This document shows, one piece after another, positions 8,150-16,490 of a stretch of DNA of 64,000 bases (position 1 is its first letter; each line of letters opens with the position of its first letter). Position numbers and translations under genes: made by a program. Source of the DNA: Candidatus Thorarchaeota archaeon. Lineage in GTDB: Archaea; Asgardarchaeota; Thorarchaeia; Thorarchaeales; Thorarchaeaceae. Under the pieces are notes generated by a model that saw only the letters and a list, made by a program, of their open reading frames with translations, made no database searches and was not told the origin of the DNA. The stretch spans positions 1 to 64,000 of the forward strand of contig JACAEL010000069.1 in NCBI GenBank assembly GCA_013388835.1, read 5' to 3'.

Positions 8150-8574
8150 AGTTTGCGCTGTGCTTCGAGCGCTTTCTTGGCCATCTCTTCTAGGTCCTTG
8201 GTGGCAGCAAGCAGACCAAGTGCCTTGTTGTGAACGACCTTGATCTGTTTCTCCTTAGCCCACTGCGCAAGCCCCGTGACAAGCGGCCCAAGCGCAGTCT
8301 TTGCCGCCTCGACGGTGCCAACGGCCTTTCCGAGGAGTTCGATTGCCTGCTTGGGGTTCATTCCTGCTTCGGCGACCCTGAGCCACACGAGCGAGTGTAT
8401 CATGTACAGCGCATCCAGCATGAGGGTTGGGGACTTCGGGTTTTCCTGCACCTTCTTGATGAGCCGCTCTTGGCGACCCTCAAAGACTTCTTTGAATAAC
8501 GCGAAAGCCTTCTTGTTGTTGCCTTCTCCTAGTTCTTGGATGCCCTTCTGAAGCTTCTCGTCCGTCTCTGACAA
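8143..8574 (-). CDS. Small helical protein of unknown function
   Basis: About 143 residues, all helical and Lys/Glu/Ala-rich, with TPR-like spacing (LQKGIQELGEGNNKKAFALF, then LMLDALYMIHSLVWLRVAEA) and a charged C-terminal helix (MAKKALEAQRKLK). The frame extends to a GTG at 8628, but TTG 8574 has an AAGGAG site nine bases upstream and begins right at the first helix, so it is preferred. No partner can be named. It is divergent from the CoA-ligase gene. Confidence 0.65.
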   Translation of the reverse strand: MSETDEKLQKGIQELGEGNNKKAFALFKEVFEGRQERLIKKVQENPKSPTLMLDALYMIHSLVWLRVAEAGMNPKQAIELLGKAVGTVEAAKTALGPLVTGLAQWAKEKQIKVVHNKALGLLAATKDLEEMAKKALEAQRKLK

Positions 8575-8735
8575 AGCTGGTGACTCCTTTTTGGCGGAAC
8601 TTGTCTTGAACGGACAGCTCGCCAGCACTATTATGGCTTTCGACTAGAAATACATCCTCGAAATGCCCTCGGAACGTTTATTATTCCGATGACGGCCCTC
8701 TCTGAACCCGGACTATTTCAACAGGAGGTCTTCGA

Positions 8736-10331
8736 ATGGTCAAGACCACGTTCACATTTGAGGAACTGAAGCGAACCAATCACCGTGAGATAAAGGAACT
8801 GCAAGACAGGAAGTTCCGTGCGTTCATAAGATATCAGGTCTGGCCGAATCATCCGTACTATCGTCGTCTGTTCAAGGAGAACAATATAGACCCCTTCAAT
8901 CTGACCTGCATCGAAGACTGGGCCAAGTACAAGATTCCGCTGGTCCGCAAGAAGGACTACAAGGACAGTCTTGCGCAGTTCGTACTGAATCCATCCCAAG
9001 TCGATGGAGCTGCAAGACCCCCTGCTGAAATAGTCAAAACATGGATGAAGTACACCAAGGAGTCCGGGAAGCATGATACTTACAGCTTCATCCGGAACAA
9101 CGGAGCCCGGGTGAAGCTCCACATCGGTTCTGCAGCGGCACAAGAACGTATCAAGGCTAGACTTACCCATGACTATGCTCCGCTCCAGTTCTGGCTCAGC
9201 TCAGGACGGGCCTCTGGTCTGCCGTCCCCCGTCTTTCTCACACGATATGACAATGAGTTGCTCTACAAGAACTGCGTGAAGGTAGGTCAGATGGCAATCG
9301 ACCCCTGGGTCGGCACCGGGTGGGAGCTTGTTAGCATGAACCTCTTTCCGTATGCACCCCATCTCGGATGGCATGCTGTCAACTTGGGCCTCGGTCAGAT
9401 GTCGAAGTTCTACGTTGCTACCAGTGCGGGAGGAGCAATACCCAGCGAGAAGCTTGTTGACCTAGCTAGGGTCTTCAAGGTGAACGGTTTCGCGGGTATG
9501 CCGTCCTACCTGCGCAATCGATTCTTCCGTGCGTTGAAGGAAGCAAAGGACTACACCGCGCCGGAGAAGGTTGTCGTGCTCCTCGCCGGTGAGAAGATCT
9601 ACGACGCAGTCGCACAAGACATGGTGCAGACCCTTACCGAAAAGGGTGCAAAAGAGGTGCGAGTCATAGGCGGCTATGCATCTTCAGAGAGCAAGGTGTC
9701 ATTTGCGGTTCAGTGCGACTATCGTGGCCCATACCACAACGTGAGCCCCCTCGTACTGTCCTTTGAGTTCATCAAGGTGAACAAGGACGGCACCTATGAC
9801 TTTGTGGGAGAGGATGAGCCGGGACATGTGACACTGTTCCATCTTGATGGCACTGGCACCGTATTCGAGGGCTTCCTTCTGGGTGACATCGCTTCTCGCC
9901 ATGAGAACGGGAAGTGTCCTGTCTGCGGGCTTGATGGCCCATTCTTCTGGGACATCGGCCGCCAGAACGACTCGGAGGCTCAGATTGAGGTCATGGGACT
10001 CACAGAGAAGAAGATCAAGGGTGCGACCGTCAATCTGACCGCCCTGAGAGAGGACCTTCTTCGTCTAAGCGAGATCGAAGAGTTACAGGTCGAGATAGCA
10101 AAGGAAGACATGTCAGACCCATATAGCATGGACATACTCAACCTCTATGTGGCTCCCCGCGGACCCGTAAACGCAGACTATACTTCCCTGACCCATGAGA
10201 TAGTGCGAATCACCAAGAATGCCACTGAGGTCACACCGAGGGTCTTCATGATTGCCTTCGAGGAACTCATGGAGAAGGCGGGGGGGCTCAAGTTCATGGA
10301 GATTGTTGATGCCCGTCCCAGACCGGCCTAG
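8736..10331 (+). CDS. PaaK-like AMP-forming acyl-CoA ligase
   Basis: A 531-residue member of the adenylate-forming family closest in layout to phenylacetate-CoA ligase/coenzyme F390 synthetase: N-terminal region with HPYYRRLFKE, a P-loop-like SSGRASGLPSP (residues about 152-162), VVLLAGEKI and VIGGYASSE in the core, the FLLGDIAS adenylate-contact strand, and a cysteine pair CPVCG in the C-terminal half. It would activate a carboxylic acid with ATP to an acyl-AMP and then a thioester. The substrate is unknown. The ATG start has AACAGGAGGT upstream and a TTTATTAT box near 8676. Confidence 0.8.
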   Translation: MVKTTFTFEELKRTNHREIKELQDRKFRAFIRYQVWPNHPYYRRLFKENNIDPFNLTCIEDWAKYKIPLVRKKDYKDSLAQFVLNPSQVDGAARPPAEIVKTWMKYTKESGKHDTYSFIRNNGARVKLHIGSAAAQERIKARLTHDYAPLQFWLSSGRASGLPSPVFLTRYDNELLYKNCVKVGQMAIDPWVGTGWELVSMNLFPYAPHLGWHAVNLGLGQMSKFYVATSAGGAIPSEKLVDLARVFKVNGFAGMPSYLRNRFFRALKEAKDYTAPEKVVVLLAGEKIYDAVAQDMVQTLTEKGAKEVRVIGGYASSESKVSFAVQCDYRGPYHNVSPLVLSFEFIKVNKDGTYDFVGEDEPGHVTLFHLDGTGTVFEGFLLGDIASRHENGKCPVCGLDGPFFWDIGRQNDSEAQIEVMGLTEKKIKGATVNLTALREDLLRLSEIEELQVEIAKEDMSDPYSMDILNLYVAPRGPVNADYTSLTHEIVRITKNATEVTPRVFMIAFEELMEKAGGLKFMEIVDARPRPA

Positions 10332-10527
10332 TCTACTGGCTGCGGTCACTCACCGACCATGAGAGTCACGGACTCTGCGGAAGTCATGTCTGGAGTCTGC
10401 ATAGCGGTCGTCGCGCCGCATAGTCCGTACATGTATGGCACACGAGTCGATTGCTTGTACCAGTTCCAGCCCTGAAACGATAGGTCGAAACCACTTATGC
10501 AATATAGAGTCAGAGTCATGCAATAGG

Positions 10528-10533
10528 TTATAA
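10528..10533 (+). promoter_or_regulatory. TATA-like box for the membrane protein gene
   Basis: TTATAA lies 41 bases before ATG 10569 in a 230-base intergenic stretch (10332-10562) that otherwise holds no gene. A GAGGTGG ribosome site (10556-10562) precedes the ATG by six bases. Confidence 0.45.
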
Positions 10534-10568
10534 GATTCGGGCATGAAGTACGACTGAGGTGGTTGTTC

Positions 10569-11519
10569 ATGGCGGTCGAGTTCGATTCTTCAGCCCCTGA
10601 AGCAACAAGCGCAGACCAGTTCAAACTGTCTGCAGTTCAGGTAGTCACAAAGACCATAGATGTATGGGCAAAGAAACCAGTACATTACATAGTGCTCTAC
10701 GGAATTGGCAGTTTCGTTAGTGCCATTGTCAGTGTCCTCTTGCTGTACATTGTTGCGGGCAACGACTTCTTGTCCGTTTTCCAATTGCAGGCGTCCTCTG
10801 ACATCACTACTACCATCGCGAACCTCTTCGCGCAGGTGCCTGCCACTCTAGCCATAGCCGTTTCTCTACTGGCCCTCGCACTAATCAGCACACTGTTGTC
10901 CGCTCTGTTTGCTGGAAGCACCATGAGGTACACCCTCAGTAGATATGCCGGGAACAACGAGGAAACGATTGCATCCAGCATCTCGTTTGGAGTGAACCGC
11001 ATTGTGAAACTATTCGGGGTTCAGCTCTTGCTGATTCTCATCGCCGGGGTCATAATGATTCCCGGACAGGTGTACACGTACGCGGTCATGGAAAGCATTC
11101 CATTGGATCCGTATCTTATCACTCCAGAGCAGGCCATGAGCGTTCTCACTGCATCTTTGTTCATGCTTTTGCTGCTACTTATTAACCTCTACTTGAACAT
11201 CCGGTTCTCAGTCGCTCTTCCGGTTGCTGTGGTTGAGGACTGTTCCATCGTCGGCTGTGTCAAACGTGCATGGAGTCTGAGCAGCGGTCAGTTCTGGCAT
11301 ATCTTCGGGCCACTGCTTTTGCTAGGAATTGGCACGGGTATTATAGGAGCCGGCTTGCTGGCTGGCTTTGCCTATCCAATCATGGTCAGTCCATTGTTTG
11401 TCATTGCAAGAGTAGTGGCAGTCCAAGCAATAGTTGGCTCGCTCAACGCCGTGTTCTTGCTTGTGCTCTATAAGGACCTCGAAGTCCGAAAAGCAGAAGT
11501 CGCACAGTTGCAGTGGTAG
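10569..11519 (+). CDS. Polytopic membrane protein (GDPD-membrane-domain-like)
   Basis: About 316 residues with six hydrophobic segments at roughly 40-65, 85-115, 145-170, 190-215, 238-265 and 275-300. A soluble N-terminal 25 residues precedes them. The arrangement, including a conserved-looking VVEDCSIVGCVKRAWSLSSG loop before the last two segments, resembles the membrane domain found in glycerophosphodiesterase-linked and DUF7544-like proteins. No catalytic site is visible. TTG 10563 is also in frame, but GAGGTGG is better spaced for ATG 10569. Confidence 0.7.
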   Translation: MAVEFDSSAPEATSADQFKLSAVQVVTKTIDVWAKKPVHYIVLYGIGSFVSAIVSVLLLYIVAGNDFLSVFQLQASSDITTTIANLFAQVPATLAIAVSLLALALISTLLSALFAGSTMRYTLSRYAGNNEETIASSISFGVNRIVKLFGVQLLLILIAGVIMIPGQVYTYAVMESIPLDPYLITPEQAMSVLTASLFMLLLLLINLYLNIRFSVALPVAVVEDCSIVGCVKRAWSLSSGQFWHIFGPLLLLGIGTGIIGAGLLAGFAYPIMVSPLFVIARVVAVQAIVGSLNAVFLLVLYKDLEVRKAEVAQLQW

Positions 11520-11536
11520 TTTTGGAAAGAGAATGC

Positions 11537-11563
11537 CGGACCGGGGTTTGCAGCCCCGGTCCG
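11537..11563. terminator. GC-rich hairpin between convergent genes
   Basis: A perfect 10-base stem CGGACCGGGG / CCCCGGTCCG with a seven-base loop (11547-11553). It lies 17 bases after the stop of the membrane protein gene and 23 bases from the stop of the convergent GTPase gene, so it can serve both strands. Confidence 0.7.
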
Positions 11564-11586
11564 ACTGACAGATGCTTGTTTGTGGT

Positions 11587-12918
11587 TCACTTCAAGCCGC
11601 GTTGTTGGACAAACTCGAGCAGTACGTCGTGAAGGTCTGGCTTGCCAATCTCTTGGAGGTCATATCTGACTCTAGTACTCGGTTTGTTGATTCTTATCAC
11701 CTTGGTCAGATCGATTGGCGTACCAATTACCACCGCGTCAACGTCAGCCTTACTGATTGTCTTTTCAAGCTCGAGCATCTGTTCCCGTCCGTAGCCCATT
11801 GCAGGCAAGACGTTCTCCAGGTGAGAGTATTTCTCGAACGTCTTCTTGATACTGCCGACTGCAAAAGGCCTTGGGTCAACAATGGTAGCTCCAGCCTTCT
11901 TAGCCGCAATGAATCCAGCCCCATACTTCATGTCCCCATGAGTCACGGTCGGGCCATCCTCGACAACAAGCACTCGCTTGCCTCTTATGAGGGCCATGTT
12001 GTCCACGCGCACGGGAGATGCTGCGTCAATTATGACAGCATTGGGGTTCACTTCCTGTACGTTTCGTCGGACGAATTCCACATCCTGGTAGTCCGCAGTC
12101 TCCACTTTGTTGATGATGACCACATGAGCCATCCGTAGGTTTGTCTCACCGGGGTAGTATGAGACCTCGTGTCCAGGTCTGTGTGGGTCGACCACAACTA
12201 TGTGAAGGTCAGGCTTATAGAATGGGAAGTCGTTATTGCCGCCATCCCATGTGATCACATCCGCTTCTTGTTCCGCCATCTCAAGAATCCGGCCGTAGTC
12301 GACTCCCGCATACAATACCACGCCCATACCAATCATGGGTTCATACTCCTCCCGTTCCTCTATCGTACACCTGTACTTGTCCATGTCCCCCATACTGCCG
12401 TACCTCTGTGCTATCTGGGTTGTCAGGTCAGGGTCATATGGCATGGGATGGCGGATGTTGACGGGCTTGAGTCCCATGTCGACTAGTATCTGATTGACTC
12501 TCCTCGAGGTCTGACTCTTTCCACAACCCGTTCTGACTGCTGTGACCGCGATCACTGGCTTCTTGCTCTTCAGTATCGTGGTACGAGGACCCATCAGTCT
12601 CATGTCCGGGCCAAGCGATGTCACCCATGCGATCTTGTGTCCCACGGTCATGTGCGGCAGGTCAGAGTAGGCGAGGATGCACTGCTCAACATCGTATTGC
12701 TTGATCAGTTCGGGCAGCTTCGCCTCTGGATATATCTTGATTCCATCCGGATATAGTCTGCCCGAGAGCTCGGGCGGGTAGACCCTGTCTCCAATCCCGG
12801 GTATCTGTTCAGCAGTGAAAGCTACCACTTCGTAGCCCTCATTCTCTCTGAAGTACACATTGAAGTTGTGGAAGTCTCTTCCGGCGGCTCCCATTATTAT
12901 GACTCGTTGTCTCGTCAT
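11587..12918 (-). CDS. Cyclic 2,3-diphosphoglycerate synthase-like GTPase
   Basis: A 443-residue protein of COG2403 type. It opens with a Rossmann-like VIIMGAAGRDFHNFN and carries a P-loop TAVRTGCGKSQTSRR at about residue 128, then TWDGGNNDFPF, VVVDPHRPG and VIINKVE. This layout is shared with cyclic 2,3-diphosphoglycerate synthetase of methanogens, which closes 2,3-DPG with ATP to give a compatible solute or phosphate store. Many archaeal relatives are annotated only as predicted GTPases, so the reaction here is probable rather than certain. Start ATG 12918. Confidence 0.8.
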   Translation of the reverse strand: MTRQRVIIMGAAGRDFHNFNVYFRENEGYEVVAFTAEQIPGIGDRVYPPELSGRLYPDGIKIYPEAKLPELIKQYDVEQCILAYSDLPHMTVGHKIAWVTSLGPDMRLMGPRTTILKSKKPVIAVTAVRTGCGKSQTSRRVNQILVDMGLKPVNIRHPMPYDPDLTTQIAQRYGSMGDMDKYRCTIEEREEYEPMIGMGVVLYAGVDYGRILEMAEQEADVITWDGGNNDFPFYKPDLHIVVVDPHRPGHEVSYYPGETNLRMAHVVIINKVETADYQDVEFVRRNVQEVNPNAVIIDAASPVRVDNMALIRGKRVLVVEDGPTVTHGDMKYGAGFIAAKKAGATIVDPRPFAVGSIKKTFEKYSHLENVLPAMGYGREQMLELEKTISKADVDAVVIGTPIDLTKVIRINKPSTRVRYDLQEIGKPDLHDVLLEFVQQRGLK

Positions 12919-13149
12919 GCGGAATCACTCCACTGGTCCGTTGTCGAGCCTGACTGGCCCTGCAGCGCAGATAAGTAATTGTCGGTGCGAAGTTTCTCTA
13001 AATCGTCGCATTGGTACATTGATGATATTCTCCTTTTCATGAATGACCTCTCGCAAAATCGCACCATAACACAAAGACTTAAGTTCGACCCAAGCTGCGA
13101 ATTAGAACACCCCTCCACTGTGCGCTATATTGGTTCATGAGGTGCAGTT

Positions 13150-13701
13150 GTGAAACTAGTAGAGCTTGCCCAGGAGTCCCTGCGATTGTTGAAGGAGAGT
13201 GGAGCGGAGGGCCTACGCAGCGATGATTTGGCAAGGATGCTGATGACTCCTAAGAGGAGGGTATACGACGTTGTGGCGGTGCTCAGAGCCCTCGGTCTAG
13301 TGACTACCCGGAGACGTTTCAACGGTACGACAATCACTTGGGTCGATCGTTCTAAGGAGTTCGTTCCCAGGGCCGAACACGAACGGCTCAAGAACGAGGT
13401 TCAGGCCCTGGACGCAGACAGAAAGGCTCTGCAGATTCAGGTTGTCGAACTGAAGGAGGAGCTGAGACAGGCCAGAGCCAGAGTGGCATACGAAGCAAGA
13501 CCTGTCCAGTCTGTCACGAGAACCGAGTTTAGCACAACACAACTTCGTGTACGATGTCATACGCCCGGCGGTTTCAAGAGAGTGACCAACTCAGGGATGG
13601 AGGTCCTGCTTGAGACCAGTGAGCCCGGTATGTCCGTAGACCCATCTGTCACACAGTGGAACGAGAACGAAGAACTCCTTCGTGTTCTTCAACGAGTCTG
13701 A
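13150..13701 (+). CDS. E2F/DP-like winged-helix DNA-binding protein with coiled coil
   Basis: Residues 1-66 match the E2F/DP winged helix in order and spacing: a first helix LAQESLRLLKES, then LRSDDLARML, and the recognition helix KRRVYDVVAVLRALGLV holding RRVYD at 36-40. In eukaryotic E2F the corresponding RRIYD supplies the arginines that read TTSSCGC. A basic wing (TTRRRFNGTTITWV) follows. Residues 75-112 form a heptad coiled coil, where eukaryotic E2F has its dimerisation helix, and a beta-rich tail of 70 residues comes after. Start GTG 13150, with CTATATTGG at about 13121-13129. The similarity is read by eye; homology rather than convergence is not proven. Confidence 0.7.
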   Translation: MKLVELAQESLRLLKESGAEGLRSDDLARMLMTPKRRVYDVVAVLRALGLVTTRRRFNGTTITWVDRSKEFVPRAEHERLKNEVQALDADRKALQIQVVELKEELRQARARVAYEARPVQSVTRTEFSTTQLRVRCHTPGGFKRVTNSGMEVLLETSEPGMSVDPSVTQWNENEELLRVLQRV

Positions 13702-13704
13702 CAC

Positions 13705-14085
13705 TCAGCCCTGTCGAAGCACGGCTCGAGCTCCTCTCCTAACTGTCCTGAGTCCTTCAAGGACAGAGTCCGCCGAGATGATACGCCCTATGACATTCAC
13801 AGGTGAGAATGTTGTCATCTCGTCAAGGTAGATACACAAACAGTCTCCGAGGGGCATATACGCGACTTGTCCTCTCTTGACCTGCCTCGTAGCCTTGATG
13901 TTGCCCTTGTTAATGCCGACTGTGACCCTCATTTCACCTCTCAGAAGAGCTGCCTTGCCCTCAATTGGCAGTCGGCTTTTCAACTCCTCCACTATGCTTG
14001 GCGCATGGACACGGTCCAGCACAGCCTGTACCATGGTACTATCGTCGAATACGACGTCTATCCTGAGTTCGCTCTCGGCGGCCAT
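13705..14085 (-). CDS. Cyclophilin-like domain protein
   Basis: A 126-residue beta-rich protein with the features of the archaeal/bacterial cyclophilin-like family (PF04126 type): LKSRLPIEGKAALLRGEMRV near the start, GQVAYMPLGDCLCIYL in the middle, and TTFSPVNVIGRI. These proteins have a cyclophilin fold, but prolyl isomerase activity is usually unproven. Start ATG 14085. It is convergent with the E2F-like gene, with three bases between stops, and divergent from the VWA operon. Confidence 0.75.
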   Translation of the reverse strand: MAAESELRIDVVFDDSTMVQAVLDRVHAPSIVEELKSRLPIEGKAALLRGEMRVTVGINKGNIKATRQVKRGQVAYMPLGDCLCIYLDEMTTFSPVNVIGRIISADSVLEGLRTVRRGARAVLRQG

Positions 14086-14195
14086 TACAGAGGTACTGAG
14101 AAGATGTCCCTAATAACAACTGCCTTCATTCATTTCGCGCTCGGCAAAAGCTTAATTGTGAAGACCGAGCCTCACGAGTAGAGGAGTGACTCGGG

Positions 14196-15320
14196 CTGCC
14201 ATCAAGACTGGATGTTGCATTTGTCGTGGATACCACGGGCTCTATGAAGGATGACATTAGGGCGGTGAAAGACAGCCTCTTTGACATTGTCGACCGTGTG
14301 ACAGAACGCACAAGAGGACTTGTCATCCGGTTTGGGATAGTGTCGTACAGAGACCACCCGCCCCAAGACAAGACCTACGTCACAAAGATCTTCGACTTCA
14401 GTGATGACATCAAGAAGGTCCACAGGGAGATATCGAAGCTTGACCCATCTGAGGGGGGTGACATGCCAGAGGCGGTTGCCGATGCGCTACATGACGCCCG
14501 TACGAGTCTCAGTTGGATGCGGGACTCATACAAGGTTCTGATTCTGGTTGGAGATGCGCCTCCTCATGGCAGGGCGTACAACAACATGGGAGATGACGCA
14601 TGGCCCAACGGTTGTCCGTGCGGGTATGACCCCAAGAATGAGGTCCAGCTGCTCAAGAAGGAACACGGCTCGACGGTGTTTGTGTTTGTCTGCGGCTGCA
14701 ATCCTGTTGTGGAGGACGCTTTTCGGAGCATTGCCAATGCCGTAGATGGTGGGGTATATTACTCACTCGTAGAGGTACGACATGTCCCTGACGCCATTCT
14801 GAAGATTCTTGAAGGAATGAGCGACCTCATCGAGTCGGATCAGAAAGTGCTAAGATACTACCAGTCACATGACGGGGTATTTGACCTTGGACAGGCAGCA
14901 TCGGACCTTGGGCTTGAACTCCGAGAGGTGAAGACCAGCCTCTCTCGACTCATTGAACTTGGAACTGTGCCTCGGTGGCCGAAGGGTCGTCCTCTCTCCT
15001 CCGGACAGATAGGTCTCTCGGTTGAACTGGGAGACGTGCCTGACGCCATACTCCCTGGTAAGGCATTCAAGTACCAGGTAAGGGTCAAGAACCCTAGTTC
15101 TGCAACAGCAGGGGTCCGAATAGTCGTGTCAATTGTGTCCGAGGACGGTGTCTCAGAGATAACAAATGAACAGCACGAGATTGCCCCCCGAGGTGACTCC
15201 ACAATAGACCTGAAGCTCGTGCCCATAGTCTACTCGAAGGGAAAGGCCAGTGTGAAGGTCGAAGTATACTATGGTTCAAAGCCTCTAGCATCCCGAATCT
15301 ACTCCACACGGGTCTACTAG
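14196..15320 (+). CDS. VWA-domain protein with winged helix and Ig-like tail
   Basis: The N-terminal VWA domain has an intact metal (MIDAS) site: VVDTTGSMKDD for the DxTxS motif, SEGGDMPEA, and ILVGDAPPHG, the pattern seen in VWKA-like VWA domains. It is followed at about residues 215-260 by a winged helix (VLRYYQSHDGVFDLGQAASD) and then by a CARDB-like beta-sandwich (VRVKNPSSATAGVRIVVSIV). The first ATG/GTG/TTG in frame is GTG 14226, which would remove the first VWA strand; the complete domain needs LPSRLDVAFVV, which follows a CTG at 14196 with GAGGAG at 14181-14186. I therefore set the start at CTG 14196. It is first in a four-gene operon. Confidence 0.75.
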   Translation: MPSRLDVAFVVDTTGSMKDDIRAVKDSLFDIVDRVTERTRGLVIRFGIVSYRDHPPQDKTYVTKIFDFSDDIKKVHREISKLDPSEGGDMPEAVADALHDARTSLSWMRDSYKVLILVGDAPPHGRAYNNMGDDAWPNGCPCGYDPKNEVQLLKKEHGSTVFVFVCGCNPVVEDAFRSIANAVDGGVYYSLVEVRHVPDAILKILEGMSDLIESDQKVLRYYQSHDGVFDLGQAASDLGLELREVKTSLSRLIELGTVPRWPKGRPLSSGQIGLSVELGDVPDAILPGKAFKYQVRVKNPSSATAGVRIVVSIVSEDGVSEITNEQHEIAPRGDSTIDLKLVPIVYSKGKASVKVEVYYGSKPLASRIYSTRVY

Positions 15321-15331
15321 GAGGTCTACCT

Positions 15332-16483
15332 GTGGAGCTCAAGCTGTTGCAAGGACGGAATCAACAGGGTATGAGCTTCACGAGCCCCGGATGCCTCGGC
15401 GGGAATGTCAAGACGGTCATTATTCGCTCAGAGGGTAGGCTCGTCCTGTCTGACGTGCGACACTCGGACAGAGTGCCAGCCAACAGCATTGTGGTGGATG
15501 CACGTATTGCTGACGCTCTCTTGGCCCGAGAAGGAACCGCCGTTCTGGTGGAGGCTGCGGACGAGGACATACCTGTCTGTGAAGAGATCTCTCTGAGCGT
15601 GAGTTCCCACACCGGGCTTGACTCTGAGAAGGTCGCTTCTGCTGTGTCAAAGAGAGTCACTGACCTGAAGCCCTATGTTGAAGGACTGATACTGCGGAGC
15701 GGTCAGGAGTTGCGGGCCGATGACCTGAGGCTCACATTCCGAGTCAAGTCGGTCACTCCCATGAGCACCACCCACCGGGCTGCGAGAGTCTTGTGGAAGC
15801 GGCTGAATAGGGTTGAGATTGAGGCCACTAGAGAAGCAGAATGCTACAACCTGTGCTGTGTCTTCGAGATGACCTCCACTGTGCACAGGAGTGACATCTC
15901 CATGGACGGTAGGATGGTCACTGAGTGGCAAGCAGCACTGCAGACTGCAAGTGACCTGTTGAACGACCTCATGTCCTGTGAGGCAGTCGCCCTGTTCAGT
16001 GCAATGATGTTCTCCTCATCTGTTGAGACTTTCAAGACGTACGACCCCGATTCAGGCCAAGAGTCTGAGTTCTGCACCGTTGACACGCCAGATGTGGCAA
16101 AGATGCTCTCGCTCTGGATGAGTAACAGGGAGAAAGACCATCGCGGGTCTCCTGCCAGTCCAGGGCTTGCAATAGAGCGTGCTCTTGGACTTGCCTACGA
16201 CATGACCCGCAAGAACGGACTGCCCACAGTCGTGCTCCTGTTCGCCTCGGGTGCTTACTCAGCAGGACCAAACCCTGTGAAACTCGCCACAGTGGACCCG
16301 GGCCAAGAACGCATAGCAGTGTTCACAGTTGGACTGGGCAGTTCTGCAGACATGGATCTGCTAGACGCCATAGCAGAGTCAGGAAGGGGAAGTGGCATTC
16401 GAGTCTCCACGGATGTGGACGCGGAGGCTGTTGAGAGAGCAGTTCATGACTGGGTACATAGGAGGACTGGGATAGTTGGGTGA
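15332..16483 (+). CDS. Cdc48-N-like barrel fused to a degenerate VWA domain
   Basis: Residues about 25-165 read as a Cdc48/p97 N-domain: a double-psi barrel segment (NSIVVDARIADALLAREGTA) then the second subdomain VTDLKPYVEGLILRSGQELR and LRLTFRVKSVTPM, which mirrors the 'PYL...RPV..GD.f.V....F.V....P' pattern of p97. Residues about 170-380 form a VWA fold (TVVLLFASGAYSAG, IAVFTVGLGSSADMDLLDAI), but the DxSxS motif is replaced by FEMTSTVHRSD, so no metal site is expected. GTG 15332 has AGGAGGT at 15319-15325. There is no ATPase domain. Confidence 0.7.
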   Translation: MELKLLQGRNQQGMSFTSPGCLGGNVKTVIIRSEGRLVLSDVRHSDRVPANSIVVDARIADALLAREGTAVLVEAADEDIPVCEEISLSVSSHTGLDSEKVASAVSKRVTDLKPYVEGLILRSGQELRADDLRLTFRVKSVTPMSTTHRAARVLWKRLNRVEIEATREAECYNLCCVFEMTSTVHRSDISMDGRMVTEWQAALQTASDLLNDLMSCEAVALFSAMMFSSSVETFKTYDPDSGQESEFCTVDTPDVAKMLSLWMSNREKDHRGSPASPGLAIERALGLAYDMTRKNGLPTVVLLFASGAYSAGPNPVKLATVDPGQERIAVFTVGLGSSADMDLLDAIAESGRGSGIRVSTDVDAEAVERAVHDWVHRRTGIVG

Positions 16484-16490
16484 TGGGCTG

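Noticed and set aside
11572-12138. 188-residue plus-strand frame opposite the cDPG synthase-like gene
   Set aside because: Antisense shadow of a well-supported gene.
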